Assembly: GCF_040548735.1 (NCBI RefSeq)
Contig: NZ_JBEPSD010000001.1
Location: 1,364,001-1,428,000 of the forward strand
Reading direction: 5' to 3'
Source of the DNA: Rhodanobacter soli
GTDB lineage: Bacteria > Pseudomonadota > Gammaproteobacteria > Xanthomonadales > Rhodanobacteraceae
DNA length: 64,000 nucleotides
Below, piece by piece: positions 37,606-55,478 of the stretch (its first letter is position 1; every line of letters begins with the position of its first letter). The position numbers were made by a program, and so were the translations under genes. The notes beneath the pieces were generated by a model. That model was given only the letters and a program-made list of their open reading frames with translations, was not told the origin of the DNA and did no database searches.

Positions 37606-39726
37606 ATGCTCGCCGACACCACCAAAGACGCCATCCGCGCCGCCTATGCACGCCTGAAGGATGGCTTGCCCGGCTTCCGCGCGCGCGCCTCGCAGGGGCG
37701 GATGATCGCCGAAGTGGCCAAGGCATTCGGCCAGGCCGGCGGGGTGGCGGTGATCGAGGCGCCCACCGGCACCGGCAAGTCGATGGCCTACCTGATCGCC
37801 GGCGTGGAAGTGGCGCGTTTCCAGAAGAAGAAGCTGCTGATCGCCACCGCCACGGTGGCGCTGCAGGAACAGCTGGTACAGCGCGACATCCCGCTGTATC
37901 TGCAGCTCAACGGCATCGAGGCGAAGGTGGCGCTGGCCAAGGGCCGCGGCCGCTACCTGTGCCCGCGCAACCTGATGATGGCGGCGAACAGCATCAACGA
38001 CACCGCGCAGATGGGATTGGCCGGCTTCGACGCGGATCTGGTGCTGTGGACGAAGCCGCCGCAGGCGCGCGACAAGCAGGCACTGGCGAAACTGCGCAAC
38101 GCGTTCGACCGCAACGAGTGGGATGGCGACATGGACAGCGCGCCGGAGCCGGTCAGCGACCTGCTGCGGCCGATGATCACCACCAGCGCCGGCGGCTGCA
38201 CCAACCGCAAGTGCGGCCAGTTCATGATCTGCCCCTTCTTCGCTGCGCGCCGCGCGGTGGATGACGCCGAGATCATCGTGGCGAACCAGGACCTGGTGCT
38301 GGCCGACCTCACCATGCCGGGCGAGGACGAAGGCGGCGGTGTCCAGGCATGGGGTGGAGTGATCCTGCCGCGGCCGGACGAAACGCTGTACATCTTCGAC
38401 GAAGGCCATCACGTGCCGGGCAAGGCGATCGACCGCGGCGCAGCCGAGGTTTACATGACCGCCACCGTGCGCCAGCTCAGCCGGCTCGGCCGGCAGGTGC
38501 ACGCGGCCTACTCGCTCACCGACAAGGAAACCCTGGGCAAGCTCACGCTGGATGCCGGCGACGCGAAGCTGCAGGAACTCAGCGATGCGCTGGAGGAACT
38601 GGAAAAGGAAATCCGCCTCGGCTGGCTGCCCGATCCGGCCGAGACCGAACCGATGTACCGCGGCTCGCTGGGCCAACTGCCCGAATCGTGGATGGAACAC
38701 GCGCGCGGGCTCAGCCTGTGCACCGGCGAGGTGCAGCGCTGGCTCGGTGCGGTGCGCCGCGCCGTGGTCGAGATGACCGACGGCGGCCCGACCCAGGAAG
38801 CGCTGTCGCGCGAGCTGGGCATCGCGCTGGAACGCATCGGCAAGCAGGCCAGTTGCTGGCGCGCGTGGTCCAGCGACGATCCGGACGACGCGCCGCCGCT
38901 GGCGCGCTGGGTCACGCTGGGTGCCGACCAGCAGCTGGTCTGCCATGCCTCGGCGGTCTCTGCCGCCGGGCTGCTGCGCAGCGTGCTGTGGGGCAACGCC
39001 AGCGGCGTGCTGATGACCTCGGCCACGCTGAGCGCGGGCGGCAACTTCCGTGGCTTCGCCGACGCCGTGGGCCTGCCCGACGATGCGGTGACCCTGAGCC
39101 TGCCCTCGCCGTTCGACCTTGCTTCACAAGCACGACTCGAAGTGCCGGCGATGCGCACGCTACCGGATGCGCGCGAAGCGCACGCCGAGGAAATCAGCGA
39201 ATGGCTGGCCGAGAACCTCGACTGGGACGCCGGCAACCTGGTGCTGTTCACCTCGCGCGTGAAGCTCGACCGCGTGTTGCAGAAGCTGCCGATTGCGCAG
39301 GTGCGCAAGGTGCGCGCGCAGGGTTCGCTGGGCAAGTCGCAGCTGGTCGCCGAACACTGCGCCGATATCGAGGCCGGCAAGGGCAGCACGCTGTTCGGGC
39401 TGGCCTCGTTCGGCGAGGGCCTGGACCTGCCCGGCAAGCTGTGCGAGACGGTGGTGATCACCCAGCTGCCGTTCGCGGTACCCACCGACCCGGTCGGAGC
39501 CACCTACGCCGAGTGGCTGGAATCGCGCGGGCGCAACCCGTTCATCGAAGTCAGCATCCCCGAGGCCACGCGCCTGCTCACCCAGTACTGCGGCCGCCTG
39601 ATCCGCAACGAGACCGACCGCGGCCGCATCGTGCTGCTGGACCGCCGCGTGGTCACCAAGCGCTACGGCAGCGGCATGCTGAAGGCGCTGCCGCCGTTCC
39701 AGCGCATCATCGAGAGGACCGCATGA
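37606..39726 (+). CDS. dinG: ATP-dependent DNA helicase DinG
   Basis: 706 residues, XPD-like 5'-3' helicase that unwinds R-loops and G-quadruplexes in repair. Walker A APTGTGKS with Lys58, DEGH at 265-268, and the four 4Fe-4S cysteines Cys119, Cys198, Cys203 and Cys209. C-terminal YCGRLIRNETDRGRI is helicase motif VI. The ATGA junction with the HutD gene suggests co-transcription. No LexA box was found by eye in the 219-bp upstream gap. Confidence 0.94.
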   Translation: MLADTTKDAIRAAYARLKDGLPGFRARASQGRMIAEVAKAFGQAGGVAVIEAPTGTGKSMAYLIAGVEVARFQKKKLLIATATVALQEQLVQRDIPLYLQLNGIEAKVALAKGRGRYLCPRNLMMAANSINDTAQMGLAGFDADLVLWTKPPQARDKQALAKLRNAFDRNEWDGDMDSAPEPVSDLLRPMITTSAGGCTNRKCGQFMICPFFAARRAVDDAEIIVANQDLVLADLTMPGEDEGGGVQAWGGVILPRPDETLYIFDEGHHVPGKAIDRGAAEVYMTATVRQLSRLGRQVHAAYSLTDKETLGKLTLDAGDAKLQELSDALEELEKEIRLGWLPDPAETEPMYRGSLGQLPESWMEHARGLSLCTGEVQRWLGAVRRAVVEMTDGGPTQEALSRELGIALERIGKQASCWRAWSSDDPDDAPPLARWVTLGADQQLVCHASAVSAAGLLRSVLWGNASGVLMTSATLSAGGNFRGFADAVGLPDDAVTLSLPSPFDLASQARLEVPAMRTLPDAREAHAEEISEWLAENLDWDAGNLVLFTSRVKLDRVLQKLPIAQVRKVRAQGSLGKSQLVAEHCADIEAGKGSTLFGLASFGEGLDLPGKLCETVVITQLPFAVPTDPVGATYAEWLESRGRNPFIEVSIPEATRLLTQYCGRLIRNETDRGRIVLLDRRVVTKRYGSGMLKALPPFQRIIERTA

Positions 39727-40283
39727 TCATCCGCCTGGCCGATTGTCCCTCGCAACCATGGAAAAACGGCTTGGGCCGCACCCGCGAAATAGCCGTCCAG
39801 CCGTCCGTCGACGGCGGCGACGGTTTCCTGTGGCGAGTGAGCGTGGCCGAAGTCGACAGCGCCGCGCCGTTCTCCGCGTTCCCCGGCATCGACCGGCAGA
39901 TCGTGCTGCTCGACGGTGCCGGCTTCACGATGAAGCTGGACGACGGTCGTGTGCACGCGCTGACCACGCCGTTCGTGCCGTTCGCGTTTGCCGGCGAGGC
40001 GAAGGTGGACGTGGCGCTCGCCGGCGGCCCTACCCGCGATTTCAACCTGATGGTGCGGCGCGCGCAGGCGCGCGGCGAGGTGTTGCCGTGGCACGAACCG
40101 GCAACGCGCAGGCCCGACCCGGCGACGGTGCTGGTCTTCTGTGCCCGCGGCTCGATCGACACCGCCGGCGGTCGCCTGCACGTCGGCGACGCATGGCGAC
40201 CGCCGCCGCGCGCGGTCGATCCGCTCACGCTGTGCGACGGTGCGCTGGCGCTGGTCGTCCGGGTCAAGCCTCGCGCCAGCTGA
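39723..40283 (+). CDS. HutD/Ves family protein
   Basis: 186 residues, cupin-like HutD/Ves fold. Signature WKNGLGRTREI near the N-terminus and RDFNLMVRR in the middle. E. coli Ves is cold- and stress-linked; HutD of other bacteria goes with histidine use. No hut genes are present here. Start ATG overlaps the dinG stop. Confidence 0.84.
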   Translation: MIIRLADCPSQPWKNGLGRTREIAVQPSVDGGDGFLWRVSVAEVDSAAPFSAFPGIDRQIVLLDGAGFTMKLDDGRVHALTTPFVPFAFAGEAKVDVALAGGPTRDFNLMVRRAQARGEVLPWHEPATRRPDPATVLVFCARGSIDTAGGRLHVGDAWRPPPRAVDPLTLCDGALALVVRVKPRAS

Positions 40284-40337
40284 TCGGCCGCTGCGCTCGC
40301 CTATACTCGGGCCACCCACCTGAGCAAGGCGAACTTC

Positions 40338-40916
40338 ATGTCCATCCTGATCCTCGGCCTGCTGATCTTTCTTGGCGTGCATTCGCTGCGCCTGTTTGCC
40401 GACGGCTGGCGCAACCGACAGCTGGCGCGGCTGGGCGAGTGGCGCTGGAAAGGCCTGTACACGCTGGTATCGCTGATCGGCTTTGCGCTGATCTGCTGGG
40501 GCTTCGGCCTGGCGCGCCAGCACGCCGTGCTGCTCTACGTGCCGCCGCTGGCCTTGCGCCACGCCAACGCGCTGTTCACCCTGGTCGCGTTCGTGCTGGT
40601 GGCTGCCGCCTATGTCCCGCGCAACCATCTCAAGGCGAAATTCGGCCACCCGATGCTGCTCGGCGTAAAGGTGTGGGCGTTCGGCCACCTGCTGGCCACC
40701 GGCATGCTGCACGACGTGCTGCTGTTCGGCGCCTTCCTGCTGTGGGCGGTGGCGCTGTTCATCGTGTCGCGTCGACGCGACCGCGCGGCGGGCACCGTCT
40801 ATCCGGCCGGCACGCTGCAAGGCGACGTGCTGGTCGCTGTGATTGGCATCGCCGCCTGGGCCGTGTTCGCGCTGTGGCTGCACCTGTGGCTGATCGGCGT
40901 CAATCCGATGGCATGA
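40338..40916 (+). CDS. NnrU family membrane protein
   Basis: 192 residues, five or so hydrophobic helices, NnrU domain with VHSLRLFADGWRNRQLARLGEWRWKG split across the first loop (residues about 13-38). NnrU was named from a nitric-oxide/denitrification cluster, but most homologues occur without denitrification genes, as here. 54 bp after the HutD gene, on the same strand. Confidence 0.85.
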   Translation: MSILILGLLIFLGVHSLRLFADGWRNRQLARLGEWRWKGLYTLVSLIGFALICWGFGLARQHAVLLYVPPLALRHANALFTLVAFVLVAAAYVPRNHLKAKFGHPMLLGVKVWAFGHLLATGMLHDVLLFGAFLLWAVALFIVSRRRDRAAGTVYPAGTLQGDVLVAVIGIAAWAVFALWLHLWLIGVNPMA

Positions 40917-41007
40917 ACCGATGCCGCGGGGGTGTCGGGAGTCATCTGCGCACGCGTGCCGATCTGCGCTAGAGTTCGCCGCACTCCCCACCCGCGAGGA
41001 CCGACGC

Positions 41008-41205
41008 ATGACCGGTTTCCTGCTCTGGCTGTTGCTGCTGGTGTTCTGCTGGCCGCTCGCGCTGCTGGCGCTGGTGCTGTACCCGATCGTGTGGCTGCTG
41101 TTGCTGCCGCTGCGTCTGGTCGGCATCACCGTGAGCGCCGTGTTCGCCTTCCTCGGCGCCCTGCTGATGCTGCCGGCGCGCGTGCTGCGCGGTCATCCGG
41201 TCTGA
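41008..41205 (+). CDS. Tiny membrane protein
   Basis: 65 residues, almost entirely hydrophobic: two helices from about 4-28 and 31-55, ending in a basic tail. SD GCGAGGA 8 nt before the ATG. No known family. High codon G/C matches neighbours. Confidence 0.65.
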   Translation: MTGFLLWLLLLVFCWPLALLALVLYPIVWLLLLPLRLVGITVSAVFAFLGALLMLPARVLRGHPV

Positions 41206-41266
41206 CACCGGCTCCGCCCTTCAGGCCGGCATCCCGCTAATTTGAAGGCCCCAAGCCATTCATAAC

Positions 41267-41319
41267 TTTACAATGGGACCGGATAACTATCCAATAGGCA
41301 CCGCATACTTTATGGTGCC
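41267..41319 (+). promoter_or_regulatory. Promoter and operator-like repeats of the HTH-GHKL-STAS gene
   Basis: A -35-like TTTACA (41267-41272), 17-nt spacer and -10-like TCCAAT (41290-41295). Overlapping them are near-repeats CAATGGGACCG and CAATAGGCACCG starting 21 bp apart, two helical turns, with GATAACTATC between, and an inverted repeat GGCACC/GGTGCC at 41297-41302 and 41314-41319 that ends just before the ATG. No SD is present. Confidence 0.45.
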
Positions 41320-41322
41320 CCC

Positions 41323-42384
41323 ATGGCCCGACCCAGCCGTTCCGCGGAAATTGATGCCTCGTTGTTGGCCCAGGTCCAGAGCCATCCCAACGACCTGGTG
41401 CGCGTCGTCGCCGACGCATTGGGACTCAGCCGCGCCGCCGTAGCCACGCGCGCGCGCGCGCTGATCGGCGAAGGCTATCTGGCCAAGGTCGGAACAACGC
41501 GACCAACCTACCGTCCCGGCACCTCCCGCCGCGCCACTTTTCGCCATCTGCTGCACGGTCTCGCTGAGGATCGCGTATGGGCACGTGATATCGCGCCACT
41601 GCTGAAAGGCCTGCCGGCAAACATCGTCGACATCAGCCACCACGGCTTGACCGAAATGGTCAACAACGCCATCGATCACTCCGAAGGGAAACACCTCAGG
41701 GTTCTCCTGGATCGCAATGACCGCCAGGTTGCCATGATGGTGGCGGACGATGGAGTCGGCATTTTCCGCAAGATCACTCGCGCACTGGATCTTCCCGACG
41801 AGCGGCTGGCACTGCTTGAGCTTTCAAAGGGAAAGTTGACCACCGATCCAAGGCGCCATTCCGGCGAAGGTGTGTTTTTCACTTCGCGCATGTTCGACCG
41901 TTTCCAGATCGCTTCCGGCGATCTGGTCTTCGACCATGACGATGGAGCGGGCGACGATCTGCTTTTCGACATCGACATGCGCCATGTCAACCATGGCACG
42001 ACGGTGCTTATGGAAATCGGGACCGACACGACCAGGACGGCCAAGGAAATTTTCGACCAGTACTCCAGCGGACCGGACGATTACACCTTTGCCAAGACGG
42101 TCGTCCCGGTCAGGCTGGCCAGGGTTGGCGACGAGAACCTGATCTCGCGCTCGCAAGCCAAGCGCCTGATGCAACGGGTAGAGCGATTCCGCACCGTGGT
42201 ACTCGACTTCGAAGCGGTAACCAGCATCGGCCAGGCCTTTGCGGATGAAGTGTTCCGTGTCTTTGCGCACGACCACCCCGATGTCACCCTCGTTCCGATG
42301 CACGCGGTTCCCGCAGTTCAACAGATGATTCGTCGAGCGGAAGTCGCTCGCGATGCGGAAAGCGATCGACTCCCGTTGCCCTGA
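41323..42384 (+). CDS. HTH + GHKL ATPase + STAS-like (DUF4325) switch protein
   Basis: 353 residues with three parts. Residues 1-60 form a winged-helix-like DNA-binding head (VVADALGLSRAAVATRARAL). Residues 75-235 are a GHKL ATPase with N box EMVNNAIDHS (111-120), DDGVG (142-146) and GEG (181-183). Residues 255-340 match the STAS-like DUF4325 fold. This looks like an anti-sigma kinase and its antagonist domain joined to a DNA-binding domain, hence a self-contained switch, but the regulated genes are unknown. Codon third positions are less G/C-rich than in the neighbours, suggesting transfer. No SD; the operator-like repeats upstream suggest autoregulation. A methyltransferase gene starts 2 nt after its stop. 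Confidence 0.8.
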   Translation: MARPSRSAEIDASLLAQVQSHPNDLVRVVADALGLSRAAVATRARALIGEGYLAKVGTTRPTYRPGTSRRATFRHLLHGLAEDRVWARDIAPLLKGLPANIVDISHHGLTEMVNNAIDHSEGKHLRVLLDRNDRQVAMMVADDGVGIFRKITRALDLPDERLALLELSKGKLTTDPRRHSGEGVFFTSRMFDRFQIASGDLVFDHDDGAGDDLLFDIDMRHVNHGTTVLMEIGTDTTRTAKEIFDQYSSGPDDYTFAKTVVPVRLARVGDENLISRSQAKRLMQRVERFRTVVLDFEAVTSIGQAFADEVFRVFAHDHPDVTLVPMHAVPAVQQMIRRAEVARDAESDRLPLP

Positions 42385-42386
42385 CC

Positions 42387-42986
42387 ATGGCCATCAAACC
42401 TCACTCGCCTTCGAGCGAGCGCAATCGCGAACCGATCCTCGGCGTGCTGCGCGAGTATTTTTCCGATCGCCGGAATGTGCTGGAGATCGGCAGCGGCACC
42501 GGCCAGCACGCGGTGCATTTCGCCGCGGCGCTGCCCTGGCTGACCTGGCAAAGCTCCGATCGCGCGGAGAACCTGCCCGGCATCCGCGCCTGGCTGGATG
42601 AGGCCGCGCTGCCGAACACGCCGGCACCGCTGGAGTTCGACGTCAACGACACCTGGCCGCCGGGCCCGTTTGACGCCGTGTTCAGCGCCAACACCTTGCA
42701 CATCATGGCCTGGCCGGAGGTGCAGCGGCTGTTCGCGCAATTGCCCGCGATCACCACCGACGACGCGGTCCTGGTCATCTACGGCCCGTTCAACGCGCAG
42801 GGCCGCTACAGCAGCGAGAGCAATGCCGCGTTCGACCAGTGGCTCAAGGCACGCGGCGCGCACATGGCGATCCGCGACGCCGAAGCCGTCGACGCACTGG
42901 CCGACGCCGCCGGCTTCCGTTTGCTCGCGGACATCGCGATGCCGGCGAACAACCGCTGCCGCGTGTGGCGGCGCAGGCACGGCTGA
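42387..42986 (+). CDS. DUF938 SAM-dependent methyltransferase
   Basis: 199 residues. Class I methyltransferase fold with [11 protein letters not shown] at 31-41 binding SAM, then [15 protein letters not shown] and the DUF938 C-terminal segment. Substrate unknown. It begins 2 nt after the switch gene and is thus likely co-transcribed. Confidence 0.85.
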   Translation: MAIKPHSPSSERNREPILGVLREYFSDRRNVLEIGSGTGQHAVHFAAALPWLTWQSSDRAENLPGIRAWLDEAALPNTPAPLEFDVNDTWPPGPFDAVFSANTLHIMAWPEVQRLFAQLPAITTDDAVLVIYGPFNAQGRYSSESNAAFDQWLKARGAHMAIRDAEAVDALADAAGFRLLADIAMPANNRCRVWRRRHG

Positions 42987-43041
42987 GTACCCGCCTGCAC
43001 GGGGGCCTGCACAATCGCGCCGAACCGGGTACAAAGGCGGC

Positions 43042-43443
43042 ATGAAGTCGATCGACACGCTGACCCCTTGCCCCTGCGGCAACCCGGCCGGCTACAGCCA
43101 GTGCTGCGGGCCACTGCACGACGGCGCTGCCGCCGCCACGGCCGAACAATTGATGCGCTCGCGCTACAGCGCCTACGTGCTCAAGCGTGAGGACTATCTG
43201 CTTGCCAGCTGGCATCCCGACACGCGGCCAGCCTCGTTGCGGCTGGCCGCGCAGCAACCGCCGCCGACTTGGCTGGGACTGGAAGTGCGGCGCAGACAGG
43301 CGATCGACGACCACCACGCCATCGTCGAGTTCGTCGCCCGCTACCGCCTCGGCGGCGGCCGCGCACAGCGCCAGCACGAGACCAGCCGCTTCGTGCGCGA
43401 GGACGGCCGCTGGTACTACCACGACGGCGAATTGAAGAGCTGA
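43042..43443 (+). CDS. YchJ family protein with SEC-C-like zinc motif
   Basis: 133 residues. N-terminal zinc ligands PCPCG and QCCGP (Cys10, Cys12, Cys21, Cys22), then the YchJ domain with [25 protein letters not shown] zinc motifs bind the SecB surface or ribosomal partners; function of YchJ unknown. SD AAGGCGG. Convergent with ligB, 3 bp apart. Confidence 0.86.
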   Translation: MKSIDTLTPCPCGNPAGYSQCCGPLHDGAAAATAEQLMRSRYSAYVLKREDYLLASWHPDTRPASLRLAAQQPPPTWLGLEVRRRQAIDDHHAIVEFVARYRLGGGRAQRQHETSRFVREDGRWYYHDGELKS

Positions 43444-43446
43444 CGC

Positions 43447-45171
<1,725 letters not shown>

Positions 45172-45231
45172 CTAGCCAGCGGCCAGCGGCGCCGGCAGCC
45201 GCCGATGCCGATCGCATGCGTAGGCGTCGGG

Positions 45232-46008
<777 letters not shown>

Positions 46009-46017
46009 GCGCGCAAC

Positions 46018-52075
<6,058 letters not shown>

Positions 52076-52144
52076 CTACCCCTCCGGGCTGCGCAGGTCG
52101 CCGCGATGCCGAGGGCACCAATCGTTTGCGCAGGATCGGCTCCG

Positions 52145-52173
52145 ACTAAAACACAATTGTTGCGTCGCGTCAA
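52145..52173 (-). promoter_or_regulatory. Sigma-70 promoter for gltB
   Basis: Minus strand: -35 TTGACG (52168-52173), 17-nt spacer, -10 TTTAGT (52145-52150), about 63 nt of leader to the gltB ATG. AT-rich relative to surroundings. Confidence 0.65.
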
Positions 52174-52243
52174 AGAGGGGAATGGACGTCTAGACTTCTT
52201 AACGTTTGCCGCAGCCGGCGGACCGCGCCACATGGCCGTTGCA

Positions 52244-52306
52244 CGAGGCACGCGCGCCGGTTGCCCGGCGCACGTGCCTCGCCGGCCGAAGCCTCCGCAT
52301 CGGCCG
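52244..52306. terminator. Twin hairpins between TonB receptor 2 and the gltB promoter
   Basis: Hairpin 1 (52283-52306) has arms CGGCCGA/TCGGCCG. Hairpin 2 (52244-52281) is a 17-bp stem with a single mismatch and loop TTGC. They lie 8 nt and beyond downstream of the receptor stop and in front of gltB; no T run follows, so factor-independent termination is not certain. Besides these hairpins and the gltB promoter the 238-bp gap holds nothing else I can name. Confidence 0.6.
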
Positions 52307-52313
52307 GTCGGGT

Positions 52314-55160
52314 TTACATCTTGTACTTCACTCCCACCGTGTAGAACCGGCCGACCATGCCGGCCTGCGCCCAGGTCGGGTTGTAGTTGTTGCCTGCGTA
52401 ATTGCTCGGGTCGAACGGCGCTTCGCGATTGAAGGCATTCAGGATCGATGCGGTCAACGCGAAGTGGTCGTTGAAGTCGTAGCTTCCGGTCAGGTCGAAC
52501 GTGGTGAACGAAGCCACATGGCAGCTCGGCGGGAACGGGTTGCCGTTGTCGTCCACCGAGATGCAGCCCTCGCCGTTGTCCGGCGCGGTCATGGTGATGG
52601 CACTGGTGTAGTAGAACGTGCCGGTGACGGTCGCCTTGCCGAAGCTGAGGCTGTTCGACCAGGACGCGCGGTCGCGTGGCGTGCCCGCGCCCGAGGACAG
52701 CGCGTACGGCCCATGCGTGCCGACGAAGCGCTCCACCGTGCCGTCCTGCAGGGTCAGGTTCCACTCGAAGATGCGCGTGGCGCTGAACTCGCTGCGCAGC
52801 TTCGCGCCGGCGCCGAGATCGAAATTGCCGATTAGGTCAAGGTCGATGCCCTTGGTCTGCAGCGAGTTCTGATTGACGTACGGCGCCATCACCACGACCG
52901 GCTTCGGCAGCAGGTCCGGATGCTCAGGGTCGGGGACGTCGGCGATGACGGCCGAGTTCGGCGGCAGCGGCTGGCCGGCGAAGTACGCATCGAGAACGGC
53001 CTGCGTGTCCTGCTGGCCGATCACGCCGGTCTTCTTGATGTCGTAGTAGTCCAGCGAGGCGCTCAGCTGCTCGATCGGCTGGTAGACCACGCCGAAGGTC
53101 CAGCTCTTGGAACGTTCCGGCTTGATGTTCGGGTTGCCGATGGTGTCGTAGGCGAGTCCGTAGGGCCGCACATAGGCGTTGTTGCCGTGCGCCGCGGCAT
53201 AGTCGTCCGGCACCGTGTAGGTAGCGAAGCCCTCCGATTCGCTGGAGCCGTTCTCGGCAAAGCTCGGCGCGCGGAAGCCCTTGGACCAGGTGCCGCGGAC
53301 CGCCAGCGATTCGGTCGGCTTCCACTTGAAGCCGATCTTCGGCGAGAAGTTGTTGCCGAAGTCGGAGTAGTGGTCGAAGCGGCCGGAGGCATCGACTTCC
53401 AGCGATTCCAGGAAGGGCGCGTCGAGCTCGGCGTAGGCGCCGGACACGGTGCGCTTGCCGAAGGTATGCGCCACACCGAGGCCCTGGGCCTGCAGCCCCG
53501 GGTTCAGATCCGGATCGTGCTGCTCCTCGTGGCGCACGTCGACGCCGGTGGCAAAGCCCAGCGAGCCGCCGGGCAGGTCCACCAGGGGGCGCGAAACGTG
53601 GAAGTCGATCGACTGCAGGTCGGTGGTCGATTTCTTGTGCAGCACCGGCGCCAGCTCGGCGAGCAGCTGCGGCGAATTCTGCGACGGATCGAGGAAATTG
53701 TAGCTGCCGTCGTTCACGACCTGGACCAGCTTGTTGTAGTTGAGGAAACCATAGTTGTCGACGGTCAAGTCGTTGTGGTTGAACACCAGCGCGCTGTCGT
53801 AATTCCATTCGCCCATGGTGCCGTGGATGCCGCCGACCAGACGCGTGTTGTTGTTGTCCTGCTTCGCGCCGCCCCGGATGCCGCCGAACGCATAGGTGAT
53901 CAGCGCGGGCTGGTCGAACGGATTGTTCGGATTGTCCGAGCCGTCCGGCAGGGTCACCGGCAGGACGATCGAACGCGTGTTGACCGGCGTGCCCGCGCGG
54001 ATCTGCGGCGGGGCGCCGGCGACCTCGGTCTTGTTGCTGTACACGCTGGCACCCAGATAGGCCTCGCTGGTATCACCGACCTTGATGGTCAGGCGGCCGT
54101 AGGCGCCGAGGCGCTTCTCCTTCGGCTGCAGGTCGGTGTACTGGCTGACGAAGTTCTGCTCGCAACCGCTGCCGAGGTCATTGGTCACCGGTGTCGTGTC
54201 CGGACCGCAGGGGCGCAGCGGCTGCCACAGCGAGCCGTCGACCGCGGTGCCGGTCAGCATGCCGCCCGGTCCGTTCGGACCGAGCACGGCCGGCCGGACC
54301 ATGCCGTAGATCGAGCCGGCGTTGAAACCGGGCTGGCCGTTCGTGGCGTCGCTGCCGCCGATCCGGCTGAGGTCGGTGGAGTTGTACGGATAGCCGCGGT
54401 CGCGCGCCCAGATGCGATTGTCGTTCTGCGCCTCGATGCTGCCATAGGCATTCCAGCCGTCCTTCGCGAGATCGCCGCCGCCGAACAGCAGGGTGGCGCG
54501 GCGCGTGGTGCCGCCACCTTTCTGCGACGTGCCGACATCGGCCGTCGCCTGCAGCCCCTTGAAGTCATGCTTGAGAATGATGTTGACGACGCCGGCGATC
54601 GCGTCGGCGCCGTACAGCGAGGAGGCGCCGTCTTTCAGCACGTCGATGCGCTCGATCGCGTTCACCGGGATCGTGTTGAGGTCGACGAAGGTGCGCTGGC
54701 CGTCGTCCGCCAGCGGGTAATTGGCCGAGCGGCGGCCATCGATCAGCACCAGGGTCGAGTTCACGGTCAGGCCGCGCAGCGCGACGCCGGCGGAACCCGC
54801 GGCGAATCCCGCGGTGAAGGCCGTGGGAATCGAACCGCTGTTGTCCGCGGATATCGCGCGCACCACGTCGTTGACGGTCTTCAGGCCGCTGCGTTCGATC
54901 TGTGCGGCGGTGATCACGGTGACCGGCGAGGGCGTCTCCAGGTCGACGCGCGGGATCGCCGAGCCGGTCACCGTGACGGACTGCAACTCCTGCACGTTCT
55001 GGCCGGTGGGTGCAGGCGGGTTTTGCGTAGCCTGCGAATTCTGCGTAGCGGTCTGGGTCTGGGTCTGCGGGGTGTCGGTGGGCTGTGCGCTTTGCGCAAG
55101 GGCTGCAGCTATCGGGGACAGGGCCAGGCCCGCCAGCGAAATGACAAGCGTACGTTTCAT
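52314..55160 (-). CDS. TonB-dependent outer membrane receptor 2
   Basis: About 948 residues. Signal peptide MKRTLVISLAGLALSPIAAALAQ, then a Gln/Thr-rich linker of about 35 residues, a TonB-box-like SVTVTG and a plug starting at GSAIPRVDLETPSP, then the beta-barrel. The last residues (VKYKM) lack the usual terminal Phe. The ligand is unknown. The start was set at the second ATG: GGAGGT lies 8 nt before it, but only 1-2 nt before the ATG 6 nt upstream. Monocistronic between gltB and envC. Confidence 0.9.
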   Translation of the reverse strand: MKRTLVISLAGLALSPIAAALAQSAQPTDTPQTQTQTATQNSQATQNPPAPTGQNVQELQSVTVTGSAIPRVDLETPSPVTVITAAQIERSGLKTVNDVVRAISADNSGSIPTAFTAGFAAGSAGVALRGLTVNSTLVLIDGRRSANYPLADDGQRTFVDLNTIPVNAIERIDVLKDGASSLYGADAIAGVVNIILKHDFKGLQATADVGTSQKGGGTTRRATLLFGGGDLAKDGWNAYGSIEAQNDNRIWARDRGYPYNSTDLSRIGGSDATNGQPGFNAGSIYGMVRPAVLGPNGPGGMLTGTAVDGSLWQPLRPCGPDTTPVTNDLGSGCEQNFVSQYTDLQPKEKRLGAYGRLTIKVGDTSEAYLGASVYSNKTEVAGAPPQIRAGTPVNTRSIVLPVTLPDGSDNPNNPFDQPALITYAFGGIRGGAKQDNNNTRLVGGIHGTMGEWNYDSALVFNHNDLTVDNYGFLNYNKLVQVVNDGSYNFLDPSQNSPQLLAELAPVLHKKSTTDLQSIDFHVSRPLVDLPGGSLGFATGVDVRHEEQHDPDLNPGLQAQGLGVAHTFGKRTVSGAYAELDAPFLESLEVDASGRFDHYSDFGNNFSPKIGFKWKPTESLAVRGTWSKGFRAPSFAENGSSESEGFATYTVPDDYAAAHGNNAYVRPYGLAYDTIGNPNIKPERSKSWTFGVVYQPIEQLSASLDYYDIKKTGVIGQQDTQAVLDAYFAGQPLPPNSAVIADVPDPEHPDLLPKPVVVMAPYVNQNSLQTKGIDLDLIGNFDLGAGAKLRSEFSATRIFEWNLTLQDGTVERFVGTHGPYALSSGAGTPRDRASWSNSLSFGKATVTGTFYYTSAITMTAPDNGEGCISVDDNGNPFPPSCHVASFTTFDLTGSYDFNDHFALTASILNAFNREAPFDPSNYAGNNYNPTWAQAGMVGRFYTVGVKYKM

Positions 55161-55478
55161 GGACATAACCTCCACTTGCGGAGCAATCGCGAGTCGCTCG
55201 GATCGATCGGGCAATGGAGAAGCAGGCAGTTGGGGTGGGGGAAGCCAGCTTCTGCAACCGGCGAAAGGCCACGAGCGGGGGAAGGCCTTCGCAAACGCGG
55301 TTTAACACTTCCCTAATTCACGCTCAAGTGCCTAATTTCATGATGTATTTCATGCATATTCCGGACCAAGGCGCGCCACTTTGCCAACATGCCGGGGGCG
55401 CGCTTTCCCGGATATCCGGCGATGCCGGGAGCGGCAGCCGTCTCGCCGTGCCCGCTCCGCTCGGGGATAATCGGCCGC
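55161..55478. other. Divergent control region of TonB receptor 2 and envC
   Basis: 318 bp without a gene. It carries the AT-rich part 55300-55365 in which promoters for both directions must lie; a minus-strand TTGAGC-16 nt-TTAAAC is the best but weak candidate. TTTCATG occurs twice close together (55337-55356), and CCGGATATCCGG is a perfect 12-bp palindrome at 55408-55419. Confidence 0.5.

Noticed and set aside
37387-38946. Upstream extension of the GGDEF/EAL protein
   Set aside because: It is antisense to dinG and low-complexity; a good SD and ATG are present at 37386.
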